NCBI RefSeq assembly: GCF_002278035.1
Contig: NZ_CP022603.1
Span: 1,431,501 to 1,495,500, forward strand
DNA length: 64,000 nucleotides
Direction: 5' to 3'
Source of the DNA: Ochrobactrum quorumnocens
GTDB taxonomy: Bacteria > Pseudomonadota > Alphaproteobacteria > Rhizobiales > Rhizobiaceae
The position numbers and the translations under genes are program-made. Every line of letters starts with the position of its first letter. Position 1 is the first letter of the stretch. This document shows, piece by piece, positions 42,848-51,785 of this stretch. A model generated the notes under the pieces. It did no database searches, was not told the DNA's origin, and saw nothing but the letters and a program-made list of their open reading frames with translations.

Positions 42848-43118
42848 TACCAAGGCGCTAGAGCGTTTTCAATTTTTTCTGAACCAGAGGAAACGCTCTA
42901 AGTACTTGTTTTTGAGCATGTCTTTATCCCATCGTAGCGGGATCAGCAATCAGTCCGGTGGACTGATTGCCCCGCGAAGGCGGTTCCCATTTTTGGGAGA
43001 TCTGCTCTAGGATGCTCACGCATCACGCCTTGAGAAAGTTCAAGCGTCACTCGGGCTTAATCAAAGTCCAATGAGCTTCACTCAATGAACTTTGGTACAA
43101 GATCATCTGTCGAACAAG
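42848..43118. repeat. palindromic repeats after the binding-protein gene
   Basis: TAGAGCGTTTTC (42859-) pairs with GAAACGCTCTA (42890-42900) around a T-rich loop and may also terminate the operon. A composite element follows with GCAATCAGTCCGGTGGACTGATTGC (a perfect stem near 42949-42973) and GGTTCCCATTTTTGGGAGATCTGCTCTAG, related to the core palindrome of the other elements. No gene is visible in this gap. Confidence 0.6.
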
Positions 43119-43156
43119 AAAAAGCCCGCTCCGAGCAATCGGGGCGGGCTTTCTTG
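43119..43156. terminator. terminator beside the MFS gene
   Basis: AAAGCCCGCTCCGA and TCGGGGCGGGCTTT form a long stem with a short loop, flanked by A-rich and T-rich runs. It ends directly before the MFS stop codon at 43157 and could serve both strands. Confidence 0.8.
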
Positions 43157-44353
43157 TTAAGCTATGCTTTGAGCTTTCTGCTTTCGGGCCGACTGCCAGA
43201 CCAGCGGAACGAGAATGAGCGCAACAGTCGGGAAGATCAGCCAGTTGATTGTCTCCCAGCCGGATGAATGCAACAGGGAACCGGCAAAGAAGGAAGCACA
43301 GGCAACCGTGCCGAAGACGAGAAAATCATTGGCACCCTGCGCCTTACCACGTTCTTCCGGCGTATGACATTCGGCGATCATGGCTGTTGCGCCAATGAAG
43401 CCAAAATTCCAGCCGACGCCAAGAAGGATCAGCGAAATCCAGAAGTGGGTTAGATCAAGGCCGGACAGAGCGACGATTGCAGACAACGCGATAATCAGAA
43501 GGCCGATTGCAGTAATACGCTCTTTTCCGAAACGGGTGATGAGCATGCCGGTGAAGAAGCTCGGCCCAAACATAGCCAGCACATGCCACTGAATACCCAG
43601 CGCTGCGTGATTGACGGAATGACCGTGGCCAACCATGGCAATCGGTGCTGCGGTCATCACGAAGGTCATCAGCCCATAGGAGACAACACCAGAAGCCACT
43701 GCCAGCATGTAACGCGGGCTTAGCAAGATCTCCTTGAGTGGGCGTCCATTGCTTCCGGCATTGGCAGATTTTGCGGCTTTGGGTGAGCGCAAAAGCAACA
43801 AGACAGGAATTGCCATCAGCGCGAGAGCCGCCTGACTCAGAAAGCTGCCAGCATAGGGCGTGTTGGGCAGAGCATCCCGCGTCCAGATGACAAGTTGCGG
43901 GCCGATGATGGCTGCGATCAGACCGCCGACCATAACCCAGGAAATGGCGCGGGCCCTGAGCGGTCCTGTTGCGGCATCAGTTGCAGCAAAGCGATAGCTC
44001 TGCACGTAAGCGGCATAAAAGCCCGCGATGAAGGTGCCGAAGCAGAAAATGACGAAGGAGGCCGAGAAGATGCCAAAAGCAGCGACAAGACCGGCCGTCA
44101 TGCCAAAGCCAGCGCCGAGCAGATAGCCATTGCGGCGTCCGAAGGACCGCATGACGAAAGCCGCGGGCAAAGTTCCCAGCGCCAGACCAAGATTGAACAG
44201 GCTGACAGGAAGTGTGACCAGCGCCGGATCAGAAGAAAGCTGCTGCCCGACCAATCCACCCAGCGAAATGACGATCGGTGGGCTTGCTGCACCCAGAGCC
44301 TGTGCCGCAGTCAGCACGAATATATTGCGTCTGGCGATTGTCTGGTCGGTCAT
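43157..44353 (-). CDS. MFS transporter
   Basis: A 398-residue major facilitator superfamily protein with twelve hydrophobic segments. The loop after helix 2 reads MRSFGRRNGYLLGAGFGM, a degenerate form of the GxxxDrxGRR motif, and GVGWNFGFIGATAMIAECHTPEERGKAQGANDF resembles the helix 10 loop of small-molecule exporters. It lies 41 bp downstream of an ArsR-type gene on the same strand, so its expression is probably derepressed by that sensor. Substrate not evident. Confidence 0.85.
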   Translation of the reverse strand: MTDQTIARRNIFVLTAAQALGAASPPIVISLGGLVGQQLSSDPALVTLPVSLFNLGLALGTLPAAFVMRSFGRRNGYLLGAGFGMTAGLVAAFGIFSASFVIFCFGTFIAGFYAAYVQSYRFAATDAATGPLRARAISWVMVGGLIAAIIGPQLVIWTRDALPNTPYAGSFLSQAALALMAIPVLLLLRSPKAAKSANAGSNGRPLKEILLSPRYMLAVASGVVSYGLMTFVMTAAPIAMVGHGHSVNHAALGIQWHVLAMFGPSFFTGMLITRFGKERITAIGLLIIALSAIVALSGLDLTHFWISLILLGVGWNFGFIGATAMIAECHTPEERGKAQGANDFLVFGTVACASFFAGSLLHSSGWETINWLIFPTVALILVPLVWQSARKQKAQSIA

Positions 44354-44394
44354 GTCTGCACTTCTTCAAAGTTGCCTTGATAATCGTGCCGGGC

Positions 44395-44718
44395 CTATTC
44401 AGCTGGCACCTGGAAATGTGTGCAAATCACCGCCATCACCTGCCGCGCTATATCGCTTTCAACGCGATACCAGATCGTTTGCCCATCGCGACGCCCGGCG
44501 ATGATGCCATCACGTCGCAGCAAAGCCAAATGCTGCGAGACAGTGGAGGCACGCAAGCCAATCAGTTCGGCAAGCTGCCCCACTGACTTCTCACCACCAT
44601 GCAACCGGCAGAGGATCATGAGCCGGTGATTGTTGGCGATTGCCTTGAGGAATTCACTTGCCTCGTCGGCCGCAAGATGGGTTTTTACGCCGGGGTCGAT
44701 TGGGTGAGCTTTATTCAT
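44395..44718 (-). CDS. ArsR-family regulator with two BigR/SqrR-like cysteines
   Basis: A 107-residue winged-helix protein with LRASTVSQHLALLRRDGIIAGRRDGQTIWYRV as recognition helix and wing. The metal-binding ELCVCDL box of ArsR/SmtB sensors is absent (KSVGQLAELIGL instead). Two cysteines, Cys37 in LMILCRLHGGE and Cys99 in VICTHF, sit where persulfide sensors SqrR and BigR have their reactive pair. It precedes the MFS gene as an operon and likely represses its own promoter. Redox or sulfide sensing is inferred from the residue pattern. Confidence 0.85.
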   Translation of the reverse strand: MNKAHPIDPGVKTHLAADEASEFLKAIANNHRLMILCRLHGGEKSVGQLAELIGLRASTVSQHLALLRRDGIIAGRRDGQTIWYRVESDIARQVMAVICTHFQVPAE

Positions 44719-44889
44719 GCATTCGTACCTACGAAACTATGAAGATATAGTCAATCTTACTCAAAAAACGGATATCAGGAAATTTCATTCCGATTTCCGG
44801 TTCGAACTGTAAGGGGTGGTGAAAGCGCTTCTGTCTGCAGCAATGATATTGTAGCGTTGGCGGATTGCTGTTTTTGGGTTGGAGTCGTC

Positions 44890-45483
44890 GTGCGTATATC
44901 GGTCTTGTGGGTTGTGTTTGGAGTTTTATTGTCTGGTCAGGCTTATGCAGAAGATGACTGGAAAGCCGTCGAAGTTATAAAACCTTATGCAATTACTGGC
45001 CGCTCCGGCCCTGAGCTTTATGAATCCATCGGCGAGCGCGGCCCTAAAGCCGGCAAATCCCGCGTGATCGCGCACACGACCTTTGTGTTGACCTGGGATC
45101 GCAAGTTCGACAATTCCAACAATGGCTGCACAATTGTTTCGGCCAAGCCCAAGCTGAAAATCACCTATACACTGCCCAAGCCCTCACAGAAGCTGTCCTC
45201 ACCGGTGAGAGAGAACTGGGAACGCTTCTATGATGGCATCTATAAGCACGAGCTTGTTCATGGCGACACCGCCAAAGATATGACACGCGAAATCGTCCGC
45301 ACAACTGTTGGGCTTTCGATCCCGAACGATCCAAAGTGCCAGAAAATGCGCCGGGAACTGATCAATCGCATTACTGCGCTGGTCGAGGTTCAGCGCCAGC
45401 AAGGCCGTGATTTCGACCGTGTTGAAATGGGGTCCGGCGGCAATGTCGAGCAGCTCATTCTGGCGTTGGTGAATGGAGGCTAG
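44890..45483 (+). CDS. secreted DUF922 putative zinc protease
   Basis: A 197-residue exported protein. The signal peptide MRISVLWVVFGVLLSGQAYA is followed by a DUF922 domain with the segment WERFYDGIYKHELVHGDTAKD, in which HELVH is a zinc-metalloprotease HExxH motif. GTG 44890 has GGAG 6 nt upstream; an in-frame TTG at 44857 is less likely. Stand-alone gene between the ArsR/MFS unit and metE; role unknown beyond a likely periplasmic or secreted hydrolase. Confidence 0.8.
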   Translation: MRISVLWVVFGVLLSGQAYAEDDWKAVEVIKPYAITGRSGPELYESIGERGPKAGKSRVIAHTTFVLTWDRKFDNSNNGCTIVSAKPKLKITYTLPKPSQKLSSPVRENWERFYDGIYKHELVHGDTAKDMTREIVRTTVGLSIPNDPKCQKMRRELINRITALVEVQRQQGRDFDRVEMGSGGNVEQLILALVNGG

Positions 45484-45566
45484 AATTTCCAGCAATAGTG
45501 CGTGAGCCTTTTGCGTCGTAATGCGTTATGAAAAAGATAGAGCGGGTCCCAATGGGAACCGCTCTG

Positions 45567-45596
45567 GCCCATGCCTGCAATCCGGCATGGGCTTTT
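45567..45596 (+). terminator. terminator between DUF922 gene and metE
   Basis: GCCCATGCC and GGCATGGGC form a 9-bp stem, then CTTTTGTG on the plus strand. A second stem, GAGCGGGTCCC/GGGAACCGCTC, lies directly upstream. Confidence 0.75.
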
Positions 45597-45600
45597 GTGT

Positions 45601-47961
45601 TTAAGTGAGTTCGGCGCGTAGCGCTTTGGCTGCCGCCACCATGTTGACGAGGGCAGGGCGCACCTCGTCCCATTTGCGGGTTTTCAAACCGCAATCGGGA
45701 TTGACCCAGAGCTGTTCATCGGAAAGCTGCTTTCGGGCAAGCGCCAGCAGTTCCGTCATTTCGCTGACTTCCGGCACACGTGGCGAATGGATGTCATAAA
45801 CGCCCGGCCCGATATCGTTCGGGTATTTAAACGACTTGAACGCATCGAGCAGCTCCATGCGTGAGCGTGAAGTTTCAATCGAAATCACGTCGGCATCCAT
45901 ATGAGCAATGGCATCGATGATGTCATTGAACTCCGAATAGCACATGTGGGTATGGATCTGTGTTTGGTCGGCCACACCGCTTGAACACAGACGGAAGCTT
46001 TCGACAGCCCAATCGAGGTAGGTCGACCAGTCAGTGCGACGCAGCGGCAAGCCTTCGCGCAAGGCGGCCTCGTCGATCTGGATCATGGTGGCACCCGCAT
46101 CTTCCAGATCGCTCACTTCGTCACGGATGGCGAGCGCGATCTGTCGGCAGGTTGCGGCGCGTGAAATGTCATCACGAACAAACGACCAGTTGAGGATCGT
46201 CACAGGCCCGGTCAACATGCCCTTCATAGGCTTATCCGTCAGTGACTGCGCGTATTTCCACCAGTCAACCGTCATCGGCTCAGGACGGGAAACGTCACCG
46301 AAAATGATCGGAGGGCGGACATAGCGCGAGCCATAGCTCTGCACCCAGGCGTATTTTGTGAAAGCGAAGCCCGAGAGCTGCTCGCCAAAATACTGAACCA
46401 TGTCGTTACGCTCGAACTCGCCATGCACCAGTACATCGAGGCCGATTTCTTCCTGCCAGCGAATGGCGGCTTCAGTTTCGCGCTGGATGAAGCTCTCATA
46501 CTGCGCATTGCTGATCTCACCTTTGTTGACCGCTGCGCGTGCTTTGCGCACTTCAGGGGTCTGCGGAAAAGAGCCGATCGTCGTGGTGGGGAAAGTGGGT
46601 AAGCCGAGCTTGTCGCTTTGAATTTTGCGTCGCTCGGTGAACACGCTGTTGCGCTTCTTTTGAGCTTCCGTGACAGCGGCAACGCGCTGTTCAACAGCCA
46701 GACTGTGGACCTTTGGCGATGTGCGGCGGGCTGCAATGGCCTCACTTGCGGCTTTCAGTTCTGCAAGAACCGTGCTTTTGCCTGACGAAAGCGCACGTCC
46801 GAGGATAGCAATCTCATCGATCTTTTGTGCTGCAAAAGCGAGCCAGTTTTTAAGTTCTGCATCGAGTCCGGTTTCCAGTTCAAGATCAATCGGTACATGC
46901 AGGAGCGAGCAGGATGGGGCAATTTCGATGCGTTCCAGCCCGTGCTTTTCAACGATGGGCAGAATGTGGTCGATGATGGCATTGAGATCGGCGCGCCAGA
47001 TATTGCGGCCGTCAATCACACCGAGAGACAGATGCTGATCGGGGCGTGCTTTCGCTACAATGTCGTTAAGCTGATTTGCGCCGCGTACCAGATCGACGTG
47101 AAGACCTGCGACCGGCAAAGCCAATGCAGTGTCGAGATTGTGGCCCAGCTCACCGAAATAGGTCGCAAGCAGGATTTTTGCGTCGGAAGCTGTGGCAAGA
47201 CGCTGGTAAGCAAGTTCAAATGCGGCCTGTTCATTTGGGGTGAGATCGAGAACCAGCGCTGGTTCGTCAATCTGCACCCAGTCGGCACCGGCATTTGCAA
47301 GTTCACGCAGCAACTCTTCATAAACCGGCAGCAGCTTTGGCAGCAAGGCTACAGGATTAAAGCCTTCAGCGGTGGATTTAGCCAGCTTCAGGAATGTAAC
47401 CGGGCCAAGAATAACTGGACGTGTGTGGATACCCAGTGCCTTGGCTTCGAGGAAGTGTTCCACCGGCTTGCGGGCGACAAGCCTGAACTCCTGATCGTCG
47501 GTGAGTTCTGGCACCATGTAGTGATAATTGGTGTCGAACCACTTGGTCATTTCAAGCGCAGTCACACCATGACTATGTGCGTGCCCATTCTCACGCCCAT
47601 GTTCTTGATTGCCACAACCGCAATCGTTGCTTGTTTTGCCTTCGCTGCCACGCGCCATGGCGAAATAGGTCTGGAGCGATACGTCGCCGCCGGACCAGCC
47701 GTAACGGGCAGGGATGGCGCCGACCATTACAGCTGTATCGAGCACATGATCGTAAAGGGAGAAGTCGTTGGATGGAATTTTCGTGATGCCGTGATCGCGC
47801 AGTTCGGCCCAATTGGCCGCGCGCAAAGCGCTGGCAATCGTGAGCAGTTCTGCTTCAGACGATTTACCCGCCCAGAAAGCTTCGAGTGCAAATTTCAGTT
47901 CGCGATGACGGCCGATGCGCGGCACACCAAGGGTGGCGGTAGCGACGGTGGTTTGTGACAT
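45601..47961 (-). CDS. metE: cobalamin-independent methionine synthase
   Basis: A 786-residue enzyme transferring a methyl group from 5-methyltetrahydropteroyl-glutamate to homocysteine. The N-terminal half carries the related folate-barrel repeat; the catalytic half has VLVHGEFERNDMVQYF, the zinc-ligand motif IHTHMCYSEF and VNPDCGLKTR with the last Cys ligand. A Cys/His-rich insert near residue 115 (NDCGCGNQEHGRENGHAHSH) is unusual. A long leader holds a cobalamin riboswitch, so B12 should shut the gene off in favour of MetH. Start ATG 47961. Confidence 0.95.
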   Translation of the reverse strand: MSQTTVATATLGVPRIGRHRELKFALEAFWAGKSSEAELLTIASALRAANWAELRDHGITKIPSNDFSLYDHVLDTAVMVGAIPARYGWSGGDVSLQTYFAMARGSEGKTSNDCGCGNQEHGRENGHAHSHGVTALEMTKWFDTNYHYMVPELTDDQEFRLVARKPVEHFLEAKALGIHTRPVILGPVTFLKLAKSTAEGFNPVALLPKLLPVYEELLRELANAGADWVQIDEPALVLDLTPNEQAAFELAYQRLATASDAKILLATYFGELGHNLDTALALPVAGLHVDLVRGANQLNDIVAKARPDQHLSLGVIDGRNIWRADLNAIIDHILPIVEKHGLERIEIAPSCSLLHVPIDLELETGLDAELKNWLAFAAQKIDEIAILGRALSSGKSTVLAELKAASEAIAARRTSPKVHSLAVEQRVAAVTEAQKKRNSVFTERRKIQSDKLGLPTFPTTTIGSFPQTPEVRKARAAVNKGEISNAQYESFIQRETEAAIRWQEEIGLDVLVHGEFERNDMVQYFGEQLSGFAFTKYAWVQSYGSRYVRPPIIFGDVSRPEPMTVDWWKYAQSLTDKPMKGMLTGPVTILNWSFVRDDISRAATCRQIALAIRDEVSDLEDAGATMIQIDEAALREGLPLRRTDWSTYLDWAVESFRLCSSGVADQTQIHTHMCYSEFNDIIDAIAHMDADVISIETSRSRMELLDAFKSFKYPNDIGPGVYDIHSPRVPEVSEMTELLALARKQLSDEQLWVNPDCGLKTRKWDEVRPALVNMVAAAKALRAELT

Positions 47962-47990
47962 GGCTATATATACCCCGATATAGATGGGGG
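47959..47990 (-). promoter_or_regulatory. metE ribosome-binding region with alternative hairpins
   Basis: On the minus strand, the run CCCC pairs with CGGGG, the probable Shine-Dalgarno of metE, and CTATAT between them can instead pair with ATATAG just before the start codon. The two pairings cannot form together fully. This is a plausible translational expression platform for the upstream riboswitch; structure is read by eye only. Confidence 0.45.
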
Positions 47991-48081
47991 CGCGGGTTTA
48001 CAGACGTGCGCGAAAAGGCTGCTTTTGGCAACCAGACCTGCGACACTCCGGGACACCCCGCCCGTGGACGTTGTTTTGTCA

Positions 48082-48320
48082 TGGCAGGTCTCCTGGCTCG
48101 CGGGTCAGCGCTTCGATCCGCCTTCCCGAAACTTTCGTTCCAGTGGCATGATGGATTTCAGCTCGCCGCTTACAGTTGCGGGGGCAGCACCGGTTTTGCA
48201 GGATTATCTTTATCCTCACGCATGACCTTATCCGAAAAGTCGATAGACTTTTCGAGGATCAACGCTCGCGCACCGGTTTCCCTCTTAGCTTCCGTCGCAC
48301 AGGTTGACGGAAGAACCATA
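48082..48320 (-). ncRNA. cobalamin (B12) riboswitch controlling metE
   Basis: On the minus strand the leader contains the conserved B12-element boxes in order: AAGAGGGAAACCGGTGCG (48267-48287 region), GCTGCCCCCGCAACTGTAAGCGG (about 48164-48188, the B12 box core) and GCCAGGAGACCTGCC at 48082-48096. Spacing and order match the family. It ends about 120 nt upstream of the metE start, with a hairpin-rich stretch between. In alphaproteobacteria such elements repress metE when B12 is present. Confidence 0.93.
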
Positions 48321-48705
48321 ACGTTCATTAGTTTGTCGGAAGCTCTGAGTTGTGTCAATATCATATAAAGAAATGTTTATATGTTTATGACGTTGAAGTT
48401 CCTGCTGCCGATTTTTATTGGCCTAAAGATGGAGGTGGATGACTGGAAGATTAGATAGAGAATTAAAGAAAACTCTAATAACAACATATAATTAGGGGAG
48501 TAGGCATAGTTTTTGTAAGCGTGTGCAATCTCAATTGATATGGCTCCGATGAGTGACTCGTGCTAACGGTGCAAATATTGGGCTGGTTTCGTTGTCAGTT
48601 ATCTAACTTAGATGTCTGATATCACTGATTAAAAAGAGTTGAATTGGGCCGAATCCTCATCGGCGATTGATCGTTTTCCGCCTTGAGGGGGGCAGGATAT
48701 ATTCT
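48321..48705. promoter_or_regulatory. divergent promoter region of metE and wbkD-like gene
   Basis: CATATAAA-N6-TTTATATG at 48362-48383 is a perfect 22-bp dyad, 42 bp upstream of the riboswitch and so well placed as an operator at the metE promoter. The rest is AT-rich with no gene. GGCAGGA precedes the start at 48706. Confidence 0.55.
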
Positions 48706-50574
48706 ATGAGTTTCAGATATCCCTGGCAAAGACTGGCTTTGTTACCGCGTGTCGGTAAGCAGATCATACTTCTGCTGAGCGACTGCCTTTTGTTGTTGCT
48801 CAGTGCCTATCTCGCCTTTGTTATGCGTCTTGGCTTTGTTTTTATCCCAACGCAGACGCAGATTTTCCTGATCGCCATCGCTCCGGCTCTGGCTATTCCA
48901 GTCTTTGTTCGTTTTGGTCTTTATCGAGCGATTATTCGCTATCTCGCCGAACGGGCCATCTGGCCGATTTTTCAGGCAACGGCGATCGCGGCGCTCTTCT
49001 GGGTGGCGCTGGTCTTTCTTATGGAATCCTATGGCGGCTCTGGTTTGCCGCGTTCGGTTCCGCTGCTCTACTGGCTTTTGAGCACTGTCCTTGTTTCGGC
49101 GAGCCGCTTTGGTGCAAAATGGCTTCTACGCAGTGCTGAAACCAGCAAGGTCTATTCAAGTACCGCGCTGATTATTGGCGTGGGCGAACCCGGACGCCAA
49201 CTGGCGACAGCACTGAGAAGCCATAGCGATACACATGTGATCGGTTTTGTGGACCCGACGGGCCAGCTCAGTGGAATGGATATTATCGGGCTTCGCGTCT
49301 ATGATGTATCTCAGATCCCCAACCTGATCGAAAACTTTGGAATTAGTCAGGTCGTCATTTCTGAGCCGGAACTGGATCAGAAGCAGCGGCAGGAGTTTGC
49401 GCGTCTGCTTGGCCGTCTCCCCGTCAGTACGCGTATTCTGCCCCCAATCGCTGATCTGACTGCGGGCAAATATCTTGTCAGCGCTCTGCGCAATGTCGAG
49501 ATTGACGATTTGCTTGGGCGCTCGCCTGTACCGCCAGATGTCGATCTCCTCCGTGAAGTTGTCGAAGGCCGACGCATCATGGTGACGGGCGCTGGCGGGT
49601 CGATAGGTAGTCAGCTTTGCCGCACAATTGCACAGTGGAATCCCAGCTGTATCGTGCTGTTTGAATCCAGTGAATTTGCACTTTATCAGATCGAGCGGCA
49701 GCTACGTCAGATGGCACCTTGTGTTGTCATTCCGGTGCTTGGCACAGTCGCAAACCAGCATTGCGTTGAAAAAGCAATTCAAACACACGCTGTTGATACG
49801 GTCTATCATTGCGCGGCCTATAAGCATGTGCCGCTTGTCGAACAAAACCCGCTGGTCGGTATCAGCAACAATGTGTTTGGAACGCTGAACGTTGCAGCGG
49901 CAGCGCTTGCGACCGATGTCGAACGGATGGTGCTGATTTCATCTGACAAGGCCGTACGGCCAACGAATGTCATGGGCGCGACAAAGCGCTGGGCGGAACT
50001 TGTCGTTTATTACTACGGAACACTCGCTGAAAAGGCGGGCCAACATAAGTCGTTCTATTCCGTTCGCTTCGGCAATGTTCTGGGCTCTAACGGTTCAGTG
50101 GTTCCGCTTTTCCGCGAACAGATTGCCAATGGTGGACCGATTACGCTCACACACGAAGACATGACGCGTTATTTCATGTCGATCAAGGAAGCAGCCGAGC
50201 TCATCGTGCAATCCGGTGCAATTGCCAAATCCGGCGATACCGTACTTCTCGAAATGGGTGATCCAGTCAAGGTTCGTGATCTGGCCGAGAATATGATCCT
50301 GCTTGCAGGGCTGACGGTGCGTAGCGCAGACAATCCCGATGGTGATATTGCGATCGAGGTGACGGGCATTCGCGAAGGCGAGAAGATGTATGAAGAGCTT
50401 TTCTACGATCCATCTCAGGTTCAGACGACGCGCCACCCCAAAATCATGCGCGCTCCCAAGGGTCAGAAGGTTGCTGTGGATGTCCCTAGAAGCCTTGATA
50501 GCCTTCGTGCTGCGATGGAGACAGAAGATGTCAACGCTGTCCGCACAGTTCTGTTTGATGTCATAACTTCCTGA
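48706..50574 (+). CDS. wbkD: membrane nucleotide-sugar epimerase/dehydratase (WbkD/WbpM/CapD-like)
   Basis: A 622-residue enzyme with four membrane helices in the first 130 residues, a nucleotide-binding CoA-like domain (SSTALIIGVGEPGRQLATAL at about 150), and a C-terminal short-chain dehydrogenase domain with TGAGGSIGSQLCRTI (NAD fold) and SSDKAVRPTNVMGATKRWAE, where the Met-Gly-Ala-Thr-Lys replaces the usual YxxxK as in WbpM/FlaA1. It makes a 4-keto-6-deoxy UDP-sugar for surface polysaccharide. The gene converges on a wbkF-like gene with a 14-bp stop overlap. The WbkD name is by analogy with Brucella. Confidence 0.85.
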   Translation: MSFRYPWQRLALLPRVGKQIILLLSDCLLLLLSAYLAFVMRLGFVFIPTQTQIFLIAIAPALAIPVFVRFGLYRAIIRYLAERAIWPIFQATAIAALFWVALVFLMESYGGSGLPRSVPLLYWLLSTVLVSASRFGAKWLLRSAETSKVYSSTALIIGVGEPGRQLATALRSHSDTHVIGFVDPTGQLSGMDIIGLRVYDVSQIPNLIENFGISQVVISEPELDQKQRQEFARLLGRLPVSTRILPPIADLTAGKYLVSALRNVEIDDLLGRSPVPPDVDLLREVVEGRRIMVTGAGGSIGSQLCRTIAQWNPSCIVLFESSEFALYQIERQLRQMAPCVVIPVLGTVANQHCVEKAIQTHAVDTVYHCAAYKHVPLVEQNPLVGISNNVFGTLNVAAAALATDVERMVLISSDKAVRPTNVMGATKRWAELVVYYYGTLAEKAGQHKSFYSVRFGNVLGSNGSVVPLFREQIANGGPITLTHEDMTRYFMSIKEAAELIVQSGAIAKSGDTVLLEMGDPVKVRDLAENMILLAGLTVRSADNPDGDIAIEVTGIREGEKMYEELFYDPSQVQTTRHPKIMRAPKGQKVAVDVPRSLDSLRAAMETEDVNAVRTVLFDVITS

Positions 50575-51568
50575 AACGACCGCGAAAATCGAGCAGCAGC
50601 AAAAGCACGGCTACCACAGCGATAAGCACGAAGATGATCTGCGAAAGCATATGGTCGAAAATCATAATTGCTGCCGCACATGCTGTCAGAATGATATTGA
50701 GCAGGGCGACATGGCTCACCACCTTCCAAACGCTCCATCCGGCCCGTTTGGCGACCTGATAGGCGTGTTTTGAATGTGCTTTCAGAATGTTCTCGCCTGC
50801 CAGACCGCGTAAGATGATCGTCGTGCCGGCATCAAGCACGTAATAGAGCGGCAGAATAAGCGCGACCGCTATATGCGTTTCCCGTGCCAGAAGCAAAAGC
50901 GCGGTTCCGGCAAGCAGCCCCAGCGGAAAGCTGCCGGAATCGCCCAAAAAAACGCTTGCGGGTGGGCGGTTGTAAAAAGCAAACCCGAGAAGCCCGCCCG
51001 CTGTGATTGCAGCGATCGTGCCGCTTTCGATGCCCGCGAGATGAAATGTCGCCAGCAACGCAATTCCAGCCATCGGCACGCCAACGCCTGCAACGGTCAT
51101 ACAATCCAGGCCATCCATGAAATTTGTGACATTGATTGCGGCAACAAGCGTGATGACAATCAGCGTGATCTCTGCCCAATGGGGCAATAGCTCAGGCAAT
51201 AGCCGGAAATCGGGGCCGAGCCCATAAACCACGAGGCATGCGGCCACAAACTGCGAGCCAAAGCGTGTTGTGACGGAAAGCTCGAAACGATCATCAATAC
51301 CTCCGATAACCCAGAGTAATAAACAGGCACCGCTTAGACTGAGGACCAGATCAATAGTTAGGCCAAGATCTGTGCCGAACATTAAAAGCGAGACAATAAT
51401 CGCCGGTATGAGCGCAAGGCCGCCGATTTGCCGGGCGGCGACGCTATGATTGGAGCGCGCATTGAATTTTGCCGCAAGAAAGCTTGCTGGCAGAAGCGCG
51501 GACAAAACATAAAGACCGACGCCGCAAAAAATGGCGCTTGCAAGAAAGGAGACTAGCAGCAAGATCAT
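50561..51568 (-). CDS. wbkF: undecaprenyl-phosphate glycosyl-1-phosphate transferase (WbkF/WecA-like)
   Basis: About 335 residues with ten or eleven hydrophobic segments of the MraY/WecA family. The acidic motifs GGIDDRFEL, NFMDGLDCM and FLGDSGSFPLG and the late HAYQ motif are all present. It starts O-polysaccharide synthesis by loading a sugar phosphate onto the lipid carrier. ATG 51568 is chosen; a TTG 12 nt upstream opens the frame and neither has a good ribosome site. It overlaps the wbkD-like gene tail-to-tail. The name follows the Brucella wbkD-wbkF pairing. Confidence 0.83.
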   Translation of the reverse strand: MILLLVSFLASAIFCGVGLYVLSALLPASFLAAKFNARSNHSVAARQIGGLALIPAIIVSLLMFGTDLGLTIDLVLSLSGACLLLWVIGGIDDRFELSVTTRFGSQFVAACLVVYGLGPDFRLLPELLPHWAEITLIVITLVAAINVTNFMDGLDCMTVAGVGVPMAGIALLATFHLAGIESGTIAAITAGGLLGFAFYNRPPASVFLGDSGSFPLGLLAGTALLLLARETHIAVALILPLYYVLDAGTTIILRGLAGENILKAHSKHAYQVAKRAGWSVWKVVSHVALLNIILTACAAAIMIFDHMLSQIIFVLIAVVAVLLLLLDFRGRFRKL

Positions 51569-51785
51569 TGCAACAACCAATAAAAAATGACTCTGTCATC
51601 GGATTACCAGCTTTGGATGCGAAGGCAAATCCTGTGCTTGTCGGATTTGCGCCACTCATCATACTCTGAGGAAATTCTTTATCCCCAGGCCTCGTAAAGC
51701 TTGTCAGATTTCGTCGATAGGCGATTGCACTTGGCGCGGGGAGCGGCTATAAGCCCGCCCAATCAGTCGCATTGATCTGATTTGT

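Noticed and set aside
46825..47958. 377-codon plus-strand open frame opposite metE
   Set aside because: Antisense to metE with no recognisable motifs; a GC-driven shadow.
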